Position numbers and translations under genes: made by a program
Shown here: positions 19,088-27,101 of the stretch, piece after piece
Position numbering within the stretch: the stretch's first letter is position 1
How the letters are laid out: every line of letters starts with the position of its first letter
Notes under the pieces: generated by a model
Told to the model about the DNA's origin: nothing
Seen by the model: only the letters and a program-made list of their open reading frames with translations
Database searches by the model: none
Assembly: GCA_003054695.1 (NCBI GenBank)
Contig: QAZA01000050.1
Location: 62,001-126,000, forward strand
DNA length: 64,000 nt
DNA from: Verrucomicrobia bacterium LW23
GTDB taxonomy: Bacteria > Verrucomicrobiota > Verrucomicrobiia > Methylacidiphilales > UBA1321
Reading direction: 5' to 3'

Positions 19088-19510
19088 ATGCTATGGATGA
19101 ACGGATCTGAAAAACCCAACCCGTCGGTTGCGCCTCAGCCCTCCCCCGTGCAGTCCGTGCGCCAGCTTGCCGGCATCTTGCTGGCCATCTTCCGCAACCG
19201 CGCGGAGCTGCTGACGCTGGAGCTGCAGGAGGAGCAGGGGCGGCTGATTAACCTTGTTTTCCTGTTAGTCACGGCCATATCCAGCCTGATTTTCGCGGCG
19301 ATCCTGGGCACATTCTTTATTATTGTGCTTTTTTGGGATACACCGTACCGCCTGGTGGTCATGGGTATCGTCGTCGCGTTCTTCGCCGTCACCGCGATCA
19401 TCAGCGCCCTGCTTGCCATGCTGGCAGTGAAAGGCCGCCCGCCACTCTTTGGCGCCACCCTTGGCGAGATACGCAAAGACGCCGCTGCCCTGCGGCAGGA
19501 GATGCACTGA
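19088..19510 (+). CDS. YqjE-like phage-holin-superfamily membrane protein
   Basis: 140 residues with a short N-terminal region, a helical stretch with ELLTLELQEEQGRL and two membrane helices (about residues 55-82 and 88-115), then a charged tail. This matches the holin-X/YqjE family found beside YqjD. Start may be the ATG at 19088 or the one at 19097. It lies 65 bp after the YqjD-like gene. The trio probably affects membrane and ribosome behaviour in stress or stationary phase, as in enterics. Confidence 0.82.
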   Translation: MLWMNGSEKPNPSVAPQPSPVQSVRQLAGILLAIFRNRAELLTLELQEEQGRLINLVFLLVTAISSLIFAAILGTFFIIVLFWDTPYRLVVMGIVVAFFAVTAIISALLAMLAVKGRPPLFGATLGEIRKDAAALRQEMH

Positions 19511-19571
19511 TGCAGCACTAATCCAGCAACCCCGGCAAGCGCCGGCAAAGCGCTAACCCTCACGAATCTCC

Positions 19572-19874
19572 ATGGCCAACCTCCCCTCGCCCGCCCCGCT
19601 TACGCCCAAACAACAGCGCGACGCCCGCAAAGCGGCGCTGATTGCCCAGGCGGAGTGGCAGAGGCAGGAGCTGAATTCCACTCTGATCTCCCTGGAGGGC
19701 CCCAGCCAGTATCTGCGCATGGGCTGGGACGGCCTCAAATTTGTCCGCGACCACCCCGTGCTGATCACAACCGTCGTTGCCGTTGTCACCCGCTTCTCCC
19801 TCCGCACGCTGTGGCGGATAGCGCTCCTGCCCGTAAAGGCCCTGCAAATGTATCGCAACCTGCGACTTATGTAG
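19572..19874 (+). CDS. YqjK-like small protein
   Basis: 100 residues: a charged, Gln/Arg/Ala-rich N-terminal helix (KQQRDARKAALIAQAEWQRQ), then a moderately hydrophobic segment (VLITTVVAVVTRF). Position as third gene after yqjD- and yqjE-like genes, size and amino acid make-up match YqjK, although sequence identity cannot be judged here. It ends before a convergent pfkA. Confidence 0.6.
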   Translation: MANLPSPAPLTPKQQRDARKAALIAQAEWQRQELNSTLISLEGPSQYLRMGWDGLKFVRDHPVLITTVVAVVTRFSLRTLWRIALLPVKALQMYRNLRLM

Positions 19875-19995
19875 GGAAGGCGAGGCAGCGGCGCCGGCCA
19901 GCCAGGCATCGCACTCGCGCTCAAGATACTTTGCGCAGCTTCCAGGCGGACGCACAACGCGCCCGCCATGGCGCATAACCTGAGGTTTTACCGCT

Positions 19996-21084
19996 CTAAT
20001 CGCCGAAACAGATGCCCACCGCCTTGGCGGCGGCAACCATCTGACTTTGGGGGGAGACGTTTTTGAGCTGGCCGACCGCTTCGGAAATGGGCACGTGCCC
20101 GGTCTGGTAGTTCTGGTAACTGACCATGCAGCCGAAATGGCCCTCCTTGATACACTGGATGGCCGCAACGCCAAAGCGGGTGCCCAGGATGCGGTCCAGC
20201 GTGGTGGGGTTGCCGCCGCGCTGCAGGTGGCCCAGCACCACGGCTCGGGTCTCGCGGCCGGTGCGGCGGGCAAGTTCCTCGGCCACGTAGTTGCCGATGC
20301 CGCCCAGGCGCCGCTCGCCTTTCGATTCGCCGTGGGAATCCAGGGTTACGTAGTTGCCGCCGGCCTCAAAGGCGCCTTCGGCCACCACCACCATAACGGA
20401 GAGGGCGCCCTCGGCAAAGCGCTGCTGGATGTCTTTTTCCAGCTTCTCGAAGTTAAACGGCATCTCGGGCAGCAGGATGATATCCGCGCCGCCGGCCACG
20501 CCGCCGTGGAGGGCAATCCACCCGGCGTAGCGGCCCATCACCTCCACCACCATAACACGGCGGTGGCTTTTGGCGGTGGTGTGGAGGCGGTCGCAGGCTT
20601 CGGCAACGCATTGCACGGCGCTGTCGAAACCGAACGTCATGGCCGTTGCGTTCAGGTCGTTATCGATGGTTTTGGGCACGCCGACGACTTTGACGCCGTT
20701 ATCGGCCAGCTGCATGGCAGTGCTGAGGGAGCCATCGCCGCCGATTGTGATCAGCGCCCCGATGTTGAGCCCCTCGAGCGTTGCAATCGCCTCATCCATA
20801 ATCTCTTGCGGGATGAGTGCCTTTTCGCCATGGCCCTTTTTCGCCACAAACCGGCCCTTGTTGGTGGTGCCCAGGATGGTGCCGCCGCTGGCCATGATGC
20901 CGGAGACGCTGCGCGTGTCGAGCATGCGGTACCGCACCGGGCAGAGCATGCCTTCGTAGCCGTCGGAGAAACCGATGACCTCCCAGCCAAGCGTGTTGGC
21001 GGAGTACACGGCGGCTCGAATCACCGCATTGAGGCCGGGGCAATCCCCGCCGCTGGTCAAAATCCCGACACGAAAGTGGCTCAT
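19996..21084 (-). CDS. pfkA: 6-phosphofructokinase
   Basis: Phosphorylates fructose 6-phosphate, the committed step of glycolysis. The 362-residue protein has the N-terminal GILTSGGDCPGLNA loop, GGDGS at residues 115-119 and PKTIDND at 137-143 with the catalytic Asp141. Gly at the E. coli position 104 equivalent (Gly118) speaks for ATP, while Lys at the position 124 equivalent (Lys138) is typical of PPi enzymes and of the group III ATP enzymes of actinomycetes. ATP use is therefore more likely, with PPi not excluded. Monocistronic and divergent from galE. Confidence 0.92.
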   Translation of the reverse strand: MSHFRVGILTSGGDCPGLNAVIRAAVYSANTLGWEVIGFSDGYEGMLCPVRYRMLDTRSVSGIMASGGTILGTTNKGRFVAKKGHGEKALIPQEIMDEAIATLEGLNIGALITIGGDGSLSTAMQLADNGVKVVGVPKTIDNDLNATAMTFGFDSAVQCVAEACDRLHTTAKSHRRVMVVEVMGRYAGWIALHGGVAGGADIILLPEMPFNFEKLEKDIQQRFAEGALSVMVVVAEGAFEAGGNYVTLDSHGESKGERRLGGIGNYVAEELARRTGRETRAVVLGHLQRGGNPTTLDRILGTRFGVAAIQCIKEGHFGCMVSYQNYQTGHVPISEAVGQLKNVSPQSQMVAAAKAVGICFGD

Positions 21085-21391
21085 GTTACGTTGTAAATGG
21101 TTCGTGTTAGCTATGTTGTGCGCCCAATATCTACGCCGCCGCGAAGGCCGGCCGGCTTTACGTCCCCATACGCGCTGGCCAGGGCGCCCCTAGTAGCGGG
21201 TATTTGAGGCTGCAGCGCAATACAAAATCCGCGATGCCGCGCATCTATTAGGCATGCTTTCGCGGGTTGGGCGGAGGGGGCTGTGGCGGGCGGCCGAAAT
21301 TTCTTGTCTCCACCGGCAAGGCGCGCTACTCTGCTGGTTCACCCCTACGCTTATTTAACACCGCTTTTTTAAGCAGTCAGTTCCATTTCGC
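21085..21391. other. Divergent intergenic region, pfkA/galE
   Basis: 307 bp carrying the promoters of both genes. Apart from the candidate galE promoter and a few GC-rich imperfect inverted repeats I see no conserved RNA or open frame of note. Confidence 0.6.
21304..21332 (+). promoter_or_regulatory. Candidate sigma-70 promoter of galE
   Basis: TTGTCT at 21304-21309 and TACTCT at 21327-21332 with 17 bp between them, ending 59 bp before the galE ATG. Each hexamer keeps the most important bases of the consensus. Confidence 0.4.
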
Positions 21392-22363
21392 ATGAAAATC
21401 CTTGTGACGGGAGGCGCCGGTTATATCGGCAGCATTTGCACGGAAGAAATTCTGAATCTTGGCGACTCGGTCGTCGTTTTCGACAACCTTACGGAGGGGC
21501 ACCGCTCGGCCATCGACCCGCGCGCCAAGTTTGTGGAGGGTGACCTGGGCGACCGCGATTTCATCTTTAAAACGCTGGCCGAGGAGAAGCCGGACGCCGT
21601 GATGCACTTTGCCGCGAATGCGCTTGTGGGCGAGAGCATGACGAACCCGTCGAAGTACTTCCGCAACAACGTGGCGTATGGCATCAATCTGATTGACGCG
21701 ATGGTGGACGCCGGGGTGAAGCAGTTTGTGTTCTCCTCCACATGCGCCACGTACGGGGTGCCGGAGCGCGTGCCGATTGACGAGCGCAATCCGCAGCGCC
21801 CGATCAACCCCTATGGCGAGAGCAAGCTGATGTTTGAGCACGTGCTCAAGTGGTACGAAAAGATCCACGGCCTGGTGCACGTTAACCTGCGTTATTTTAA
21901 CGCCGCCGGCGCCTCGGAGCGCTTTGGCGAGGATCACCGCATCGAGACGCATCTAATCCCCAACGTGCTGAAGGTGGCGCTGGGACAGCGCGAGCGCGTG
22001 GACATTTTTGGCGACCGCTACGACACCCCGGACGGCACGTGCATCCGCGACTACATCCACGTGAAGGACCTGGCCGCCGCGCACCTGCTGGCCATCGGCG
22101 CCAAACACAGCGCCAGCTACAACCTGGGCACGGGCGAAGGCTTTAGCGTGCAACAGGTTGTGGATGCCGCGCGCAAGGTGACGGGCCATGCCATCCCCGC
22201 CGTGGTGAAGGAAGCCCGAGCGGGCGATCCGGCGCGGCTTATCAGCAGCAGCCTTAAAATCACCGCCGAACTGGGCTGGAAACCTAAGCTGCAGCGCATT
22301 CAGCCGATCCTGGAGAGCGCCTGGGCCTGGCACTCGAAGAATCCGAACGGCTATGGGGACTGA
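21392..22363 (+). CDS. galE: UDP-glucose 4-epimerase
   Basis: Interconverts UDP-glucose and UDP-galactose. 323 residues, an extended short-chain dehydrogenase with the NAD-binding GGAGYIG (residues 7-13) and the catalytic Tyr141-x3-Lys145 in NPYGESK. RYFNAAGA, the CIRDYIHVKDLA segment and the late NLGTGEG motif are the GalE signatures. A strong terminator follows. The product can feed exopolysaccharide or lipopolysaccharide synthesis; no sugar operon is linked. Confidence 0.94.
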   Translation: MKILVTGGAGYIGSICTEEILNLGDSVVVFDNLTEGHRSAIDPRAKFVEGDLGDRDFIFKTLAEEKPDAVMHFAANALVGESMTNPSKYFRNNVAYGINLIDAMVDAGVKQFVFSSTCATYGVPERVPIDERNPQRPINPYGESKLMFEHVLKWYEKIHGLVHVNLRYFNAAGASERFGEDHRIETHLIPNVLKVALGQRERVDIFGDRYDTPDGTCIRDYIHVKDLAAAHLLAIGAKHSASYNLGTGEGFSVQQVVDAARKVTGHAIPAVVKEARAGDPARLISSSLKITAELGWKPKLQRIQPILESAWAWHSKNPNGYGD

Positions 22364-22402
22364 GCCGGGGACCTGAGTTTTAGCAGCGGATGATACCACG
22401 CG

Positions 22403-22439
22403 AAAGCGGCGGAGCCGGAGACGGCTGCGCCGCTTTTTT
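22403..22439 (+). terminator. Rho-independent terminator of galE
   Basis: AAAGCGGC (22403-22410) pairs with GCCGCTTT (22429-22436), the stem continues inside through AGCCG/CGGCT, and six T residues follow. This is the clearest intrinsic terminator in the window, 40 bp after the galE stop. Confidence 0.85.
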
Positions 22440-23103
22440 GTGTGCCGATATAGACGTAAGGTCGGGCGTTGACGCAGCCGGCGGGGCAGTTGCAGTGTAT
22501 GTTGCGTTGTCTTCTTACGACTTTTCTATTTCTCTCGGCTATTCTTGTTATTTCATTCCCTATTTTCAAATAATGCGAAATAAAGCTTGCCGGAGTGCGA
22601 TTCTTCCTGTATCCATTCATTCAACCTTTCCACTCCCATGTCATACCGTCTTTAATTTTGTTATAGCGCGAGGCGTCCCAAGCCCAGTTCGGTCAGGCCC
22701 CGCGCAGTGTTGATGCCCGCAGCCGCCTTGTTTACCTGCTTGCGTCTTTTTGGACGCGGGCGCCCTTCATAAGGCGCTGACTGGCGACCACGAAGGTTTC
22801 GCCCGATGCCCAAGGCCTTATCGGGGCTCGCGCCTTTTCAGCAAGTGCCGCCGCCTCAGGGTGGCTTGAGAAGGCTGGGCGGCCGCCGTGGAGGACACGC
22901 CGTGCAGCCTTGTGGCTCGCGCATTTTCCCGCTTGCCGGCTCACCCTGCCGCCTCGCCAGGCGCTTTGCCTGGCGCTTTCTCCCGCGCCTCGGGCAGCCT
23001 CACCGCGCAGGGCTTTTCCACCTGCGCTGCGTCTTACCAATTTGCAGCAGCGGATGTTCCGCAGCAGGATTTCCGCCGCACACACTCCCTCTCAGGAGGT
23101 CTC
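22440..23103 (+). other. Long structured non-coding leader before the RNA ligase gene
   Basis: 664 bp without a convincing gene. The first part (about 22490-22680) is AT-rich and promoter-like compared with the surroundings. The second part (about 22700-23000) holds three short hairpins: GCGTC/GACGC at 22742-22757, GCGCC-CTT/AAG-GCGC around 22760-22777, and CGCCAGGC/GCCTGGCG at 22955-22975. A structured leader or a separate small RNA is possible. No known riboswitch family was recognised. Confidence 0.4.
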
Positions 23104-23676
23104 ATGAAGAAGATCATTTCGCTGTTCAAACGGAACTACGATACCGACCACCTTGTGCGCAACGAGGTCGTGCCAGGCGCCGAGTGGGTGCTTGCAGGCG
23201 AAGGAGTTGCCACCCGCAAATGGGATGGCTCCTGCTGCCTGGTCCAGGGCGGAGCCCTCTTCAAGCGCTACGAGGTGGCGCGAGGCAAGGCGGCCCCGGC
23301 CAACTTCACGCCGGCGGGCGAGACCGATCCCGTAACGGGCAAAACCCAGGGCTGGGTTGCTGTGGATGCGGCGAATCCCAGCGACCGCTACTTCTGCGAA
23401 GCGATCGCAGCCGGCATGCCCGCAGACGGCACGTACGAGCTGGTTGGCCCGAAGGTTCAGGGCAATCCCGACGCGTTTGGCAGCCACCAGCTTGTCCGCC
23501 ACGGCGCATTGGTGCTGGAGGGCGTGCCGCGCGACTTTGACGGCCTGAAGGCCTGGCTGCGTACAGCCGGTATGGAGGGTGTCGTATGGCATCACCCGGA
23601 TGGCCGCATGGTCAAGATCAAGGCGAAGGACTTCGCCAGGTCGGGCCGGGTGGCGGCGCCAATCACTGCGGCGTAG
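23104..23676 (+). CDS. RNA ligase of the DUF5565/RLIG1 type
   Basis: A 190-residue minimal nucleotidyltransferase. Motif I is KWDG with the nucleophile Lys39, followed by SCC as in the human RNA ligase RLIG1 (C12orf29). A motif TYELVGPKVQGNP lies in the middle, motif IV is EGVVWH (158-163) and motif V is VKIKAK (170-175). Such enzymes take AMP from ATP onto the lysine and seal RNA 5'-phosphate to 3'-OH ends. The protein has only the catalytic core without an added RNA-binding domain. An AGGAGGT Shine-Dalgarno sits 4 nt before the ATG, stronger than for almost any other gene here, which hints at separate ancestry. The RLIG1 link is recalled from motif spacing, not from a search. Confidence 0.82.
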   Translation: MKKIISLFKRNYDTDHLVRNEVVPGAEWVLAGEGVATRKWDGSCCLVQGGALFKRYEVARGKAAPANFTPAGETDPVTGKTQGWVAVDAANPSDRYFCEAIAAGMPADGTYELVGPKVQGNPDAFGSHQLVRHGALVLEGVPRDFDGLKAWLRTAGMEGVVWHHPDGRMVKIKAKDFARSGRVAAPITAA

Positions 23677-24093
23677 CATCGTTCGGGCGTCCCTGGATCC
23701 AGCACCAGGTCTAAATCCAAAGCCGAGTCTGTTTCACCGCTTGTTGTTATGCAGCGCATAGCAGCCATGCGGCGTCGTACCTGCTTTGTCTTCATACGTA
23801 ACCGTATTTTTGCAAACGCGTGCAAGCCTATTGATATCGATCGTAAGGCGCATGTATTTGTACGATTCCCTCTTCCTCTTTTCAACCACTTACTGGACTA
23901 CATCCCATGCAAATACCACAACCAGCACGACCACCACAACCGGCCGTGCCCTTTGGGCACGAGCACAGGCGGCGTCTCCCCGCTTCCACACCTTCCATGG
24001 AGATCCTGTCCGCCCATCCAGGAGCCGCCGCAGACGCGGGGGCTGAGGTATGGCATCCGGACCCACAATGTTGCGGGTTCCGACCCACATCCT
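23677..24093 (+). other. 417-bp non-coding stretch between RNA ligase and its downstream neighbour
   Basis: It has no ORF with gene-like features. It contains a perfect hairpin CGTGCCC-TTT-GGGCACG at 23945-23961 and a nearly repeated GACCCACA just before the next start codon. A tRNA-like fold was considered and not supported. The spacing argues against tight co-translation of the two flanking genes. Confidence 0.4.
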
Positions 24094-24930
24094 ATGAATA
24101 TCCCGATTCTCGAACGGCACTTTGCCCGCATGGGCGCCCGTTTCAAGGTTACGCGTCCGGTGCTTCGCCGCTGGGCACGGCCGGGTGATGGCAGCTTTGC
24201 CATGAACATTGGCCGCGATACCCGTGGCGAGTTCTTCGACCTCTCCGTTTCGGAAGAGGCCGAGGCTCGGTACGACGCCGCGGTGCTGAACGTGAGCGAG
24301 CAGGAGCGGCACTTGCTGTTTCTTGTGCGCGATACCGACGAGGCCGCCGCCGGCACTGCGGCGCAAAAGCAGCGCTTCCTGTGCGGTCACGATGAGCGTG
24401 CCTGGTTTGTGGCAGCAGTACCCGACGCCACCGCAACTACCGTGCGGGCGGCGCGCGAGTCCCTGAAGCCGCTTCCCGTGTACGCCCGGCAACTCCGCAT
24501 GGGCCTGCGCGCCAGCGAGGCTAACCGGCGCCGGAACGAGGCCTTCGTCCGCCAGGGCGAGTGGTTTTTCATTCCCGAGCCGCGCGTTACGGTCGAGTCC
24601 ACCTGGATCCGCCGCAACGAGCCGCTGCGCCGCGGCAACGGCAGCAAGCCCCACGTGGTGGCGGAGCTCTACCGCCACGGTGGCGAGGTGGTGTACGTGA
24701 GCGACAAGTTTCCCGGTGGCGTCAGCCCCGAGCGTTATTTGAAGCTCATCACCGCCAGGCCCGGCACAGCCAGCACATTTAGGCAGATGCGCCGCAACGC
24801 CCGGGTGTACGCCCGCGGCACGGTGCGTCACGCGGATCACAAGACGATTGTGCTGCACTGCTGGCACCAGGTGATGATGAACACCGAAAACGAAGCCCCC
24901 GCCATGCGCAACGTGGCGTTTCTGGACTAA
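24094..24930 (+). CDS. Conserved protein of unknown family, downstream of RNA ligase
   Basis: 278 residues, soluble, arginine-rich and without signal peptide. The N-terminal half carries FDLSVSEEAEARYDAAVLN and a HLLFLV strand; the middle has EWFFIPEP; the C-terminus has ARGTVRHADHKTIVLHCWH, then VMMNTENE and a final RNVAFLD. The conserved-looking His residues around HADH and HCWH could be catalytic or metal-binding. I do not recognise a named domain. It is the only gene in the same direction after the RNA ligase, with its own terminator. An RNA-related role is suggested by neighbour only. Confidence 0.75.
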   Translation: MNIPILERHFARMGARFKVTRPVLRRWARPGDGSFAMNIGRDTRGEFFDLSVSEEAEARYDAAVLNVSEQERHLLFLVRDTDEAAAGTAAQKQRFLCGHDERAWFVAAVPDATATTVRAARESLKPLPVYARQLRMGLRASEANRRRNEAFVRQGEWFFIPEPRVTVESTWIRRNEPLRRGNGSKPHVVAELYRHGGEVVYVSDKFPGGVSPERYLKLITARPGTASTFRQMRRNARVYARGTVRHADHKTIVLHCWHQVMMNTENEAPAMRNVAFLD

Positions 24931-24952
24931 AGTCTCTCCCACAGAGAGACTT
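24930..24952 (+). terminator. Hairpin at the stop codon of the unknown protein
   Basis: AAGTCTCTC (24930-24938) pairs perfectly with GAGAGACTT (24944-24952) around a 5-nt loop. It overlaps the last base of the stop codon. No T run follows, so a second hairpin at 25046 may complete termination. Confidence 0.6.
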
Positions 24953-25045
24953 AGACCAATTCGCACAGTTATTTGGCCTTGTGGCGGGCCGCTTTTGGGT
25001 GCATACAGCGTTGGTCTTACCAGGCCACTGCAAGCACATGCAATC

Positions 25046-25081
25046 ATGGCCCGATCGCCCCCGCGCGGTCGGGCCATCTTT
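25046..25081. terminator. Bidirectional terminator between convergent genes
   Basis: ATGGCCCGA (25046-25054) pairs with TCGGGCCAT (25069-25077), followed by CTTTG on the plus strand. It separates the plus-strand unknown gene from the minus-strand zinc-finger membrane protein gene. Confidence 0.7.
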
Positions 25082-25109
25082 GTGCCATCGGCGCGGCCCG
25101 CGGGCACCG

Positions 25110-25703
25110 CTACGGCAGGGGTTTGCGCCCCAGCTCCGCAAGTGTGTAGCCGAGGTTGCCGATGGAGTACAGCGTGGTGAGGATGCCCAGAATCATCGCA
25201 ATAATCATGCGGGTGCGGTACCAGGCCGGGCTGGTGTAGGGCGACATCGCGTTCCAGTACAACACCACCAGGACGCAGGTGGCCGGACCGGTAAGGATGC
25301 AGAAACACTGCCCAAAAGCGCCCAGCAGCAGTGCAAACCAGTCGCAGTTAAAACTCTCGTTTTTAAGCGTGGATTTAACGGCCTTTTCGGTCGCATTGTT
25401 CATGCAGGCCGGGCAAACGTGGCGCCCTTCAAACTCCAGGTCGCACAGGGAGCAAATGAAACGGCCGCACTGGTCGCAGCATACGGCGGCCCGCTTGTCC
25501 GGGTGGTAAAAGCAGGTGGAGTCATCCGCCACGGCCGCCTCCGACGCCGTCACCGAGTCCACGCGAAACTGTGCGGGGAAGATGTAGGACTGCAGCGGCT
25601 GCGTGCAGTGGCTGCAGGGTACCGGCTCAGCCGTGTTCAGCGCCTCCCGGGGGAGCTCCGAATTGCAGGAAAAGCAGCGTGGAGCTCCCGGGTATTGCGG
25701 CAT
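25110..25703 (-). CDS. Zinc-finger membrane protein (B-box-like)
   Basis: 197 residues. The cytoplasmic part has a first Cys-x2-Cys ribbon (CFSC and CSHC), then a B-box-like cluster C-x-H-P-x-CCDQCGRFICSLC-x-H-CPAC at about residues 64-100. Two to three membrane helices follow (about 120-185). The function is unknown; such proteins recur in Verrucomicrobiota and Planctomycetota, often with RDD or rhomboid proteins. It follows the GYF/RDD protein gene by 38 bp in the same direction and shares the Cys/His style with it and with the protein at 53004. Confidence 0.78.
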   Translation of the reverse strand: MPQYPGAPRCFSCNSELPREALNTAEPVPCSHCTQPLQSYIFPAQFRVDSVTASEAAVADDSTCFYHPDKRAAVCCDQCGRFICSLCDLEFEGRHVCPACMNNATEKAVKSTLKNESFNCDWFALLLGAFGQCFCILTGPATCVLVVLYWNAMSPYTSPAWYRTRMIIAMILGILTTLYSIGNLGYTLAELGRKPLP

Positions 25704-25741
25704 GATGTGGGGTGCGGCGGCGAGGTGGCGTGCGAATGCGT

Positions 25742-26911
25742 CTATTGCTTAATCACGCGGGTGTCGCAAATGATATCGTGCAGCGTTCGCTTTTGCTCGT
25801 CGAAGAAGCACCAGAGATAACCAATAAGACACGTCATGTCAGTAACCATATTGGCAAAAAAGCGGCCGATAGACCGCCCCCAGCCCAGCTGAACGCCATC
25901 GGGCGTCACCACCTTCATGCCCAGGACAAACTTGCCGGGTGTCCCGCCCCACGCCACGGTAAAGTAGACGACGTAGGCGAACGAGGTGAACAGGGCCAGG
26001 CCGTAGGTGACGATAAAGACGAGGACCATAACCCACGCCAGCTTTTCGTTTTTGTCCACCAGCACTGCCGTGACGACAGCGGGGATCATGATCACCACAA
26101 AAAGCACGAACAGGATCAGCGTATCAATAAGGCGCGCCAGCACCCGGTTAAGCGGGTGCGCCAGTTGAAGGTGCCCCATGCCGGGCGTAATCATGCCCTC
26201 CTTCAGCTTTTGCATGTAGGCCGGCTTGCACGCGGCGCAAACGGGCTGCCCCTTGATGCGCACCACATCGCTCTCGAGGAACGAGCGGCGGCACTCCACG
26301 CAAAAGACAGCGGGCGCCGCGGCCGGAGCAATGGGGTTGAACGCCGGGTTGAGCGATACCATGCCGCCCGCAGCGGCGGTGCCACCAGGCTGCGCGCCAT
26401 GCGTATGCGTATGGGCCTGCGGCTGATAGCTTTGCGTGCCCTGCGGCTGCGGCGATTTCGGCGCGTATGGCGATACGGCGGCGGTCTGCGCAACCGGCGT
26501 GGGCTCCGGGTACTCGCGCGAGGCGGAGGCGGAGGCCGGTTCGGCAAGCACGGGGGAGGCGCTTCGGGCTGGAGAAGGCTCCGGCTCAGGGGCGACGGCC
26601 GGCGTCGGCGCGGGCTCCGCGGCAGGGGCGGGCGTTGCTGCTGCGGCGGCCTGGGAGGGGTGGATAAACTCGTCAATCGGCTTGTCCTCCAGCACGGGCT
26701 GCGCGGCGGCAGCGGGCTCCGGGCTGGCTGAGGCAACAGGGGCGGCGGACGCGCCGCCGTCGGGGAAGACTTCGCGATAAGTCTTCCAGTCGGTCATCGT
26801 CTCGTTCCAGACGGCAGTGTCTGGCGTAATGGTACCGTCCGCAACAAGCTTCTCAAACTCGTCGTCGTTAATAGGACCAAGGGATTTTCCAAGCAGGGAA
26901 TAGTACCACAT
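25742..26911 (-). CDS. GYF-domain, zinc-ribbon, RDD-family membrane protein
   Basis: 389 residues in four parts. Residues 1-50 are a GYF_2 domain (MWYYSLLGKSLGPINDDEF, WNETMTDWKTYREVF). Residues 55-190 are a Pro/Ala/Gln low-complexity linker with a His/Thr patch. A zinc ribbon (CVECRRSF ... CAACKPAY) comes at about 200-225. The C-terminus is an RDD domain with three membrane helices, starting LNRVLARLIDTLILFVLFVV. GYF domains bind Pro-rich peptides, so the linker and domain may contact each other or a partner. Role unknown; first gene of the pair with the zinc-finger protein. Confidence 0.85.
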   Translation of the reverse strand: MWYYSLLGKSLGPINDDEFEKLVADGTITPDTAVWNETMTDWKTYREVFPDGGASAAPVASASPEPAAAAQPVLEDKPIDEFIHPSQAAAAATPAPAAEPAPTPAVAPEPEPSPARSASPVLAEPASASASREYPEPTPVAQTAAVSPYAPKSPQPQGTQSYQPQAHTHTHGAQPGGTAAAGGMVSLNPAFNPIAPAAAPAVFCVECRRSFLESDVVRIKGQPVCAACKPAYMQKLKEGMITPGMGHLQLAHPLNRVLARLIDTLILFVLFVVIMIPAVVTAVLVDKNEKLAWVMVLVFIVTYGLALFTSFAYVVYFTVAWGGTPGKFVLGMKVVTPDGVQLGWGRSIGRFFANMVTDMTCLIGYLWCFFDEQKRTLHDIICDTRVIKQ

Positions 26912-27101
26912 AGCTCCGTTGGTATAAGGTCAGAAAGCCCGATCGGCGTAAAGCGTTTTTTATCAGGAGATTTGGTGTGATTCTCACGCTTGCAACTTGC
27001 GCCCCCCGTCCGGGGTCCTGCCGGGAGAAAAACGATAGCATTGATTGCATGACGGCGGCGACGCACGGGAAGCTCCCGTCAGGAGAGGCCGCCCGACAGA
27101 C

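Noticed and set aside
24040-24093. tRNA-like TTC loop (GGGTTCCGACCC) before the unknown gene
   Set aside because: The T-arm does not follow the TTCRANY loop or 5-bp stem, and no acceptor, D or anticodon arms fit.
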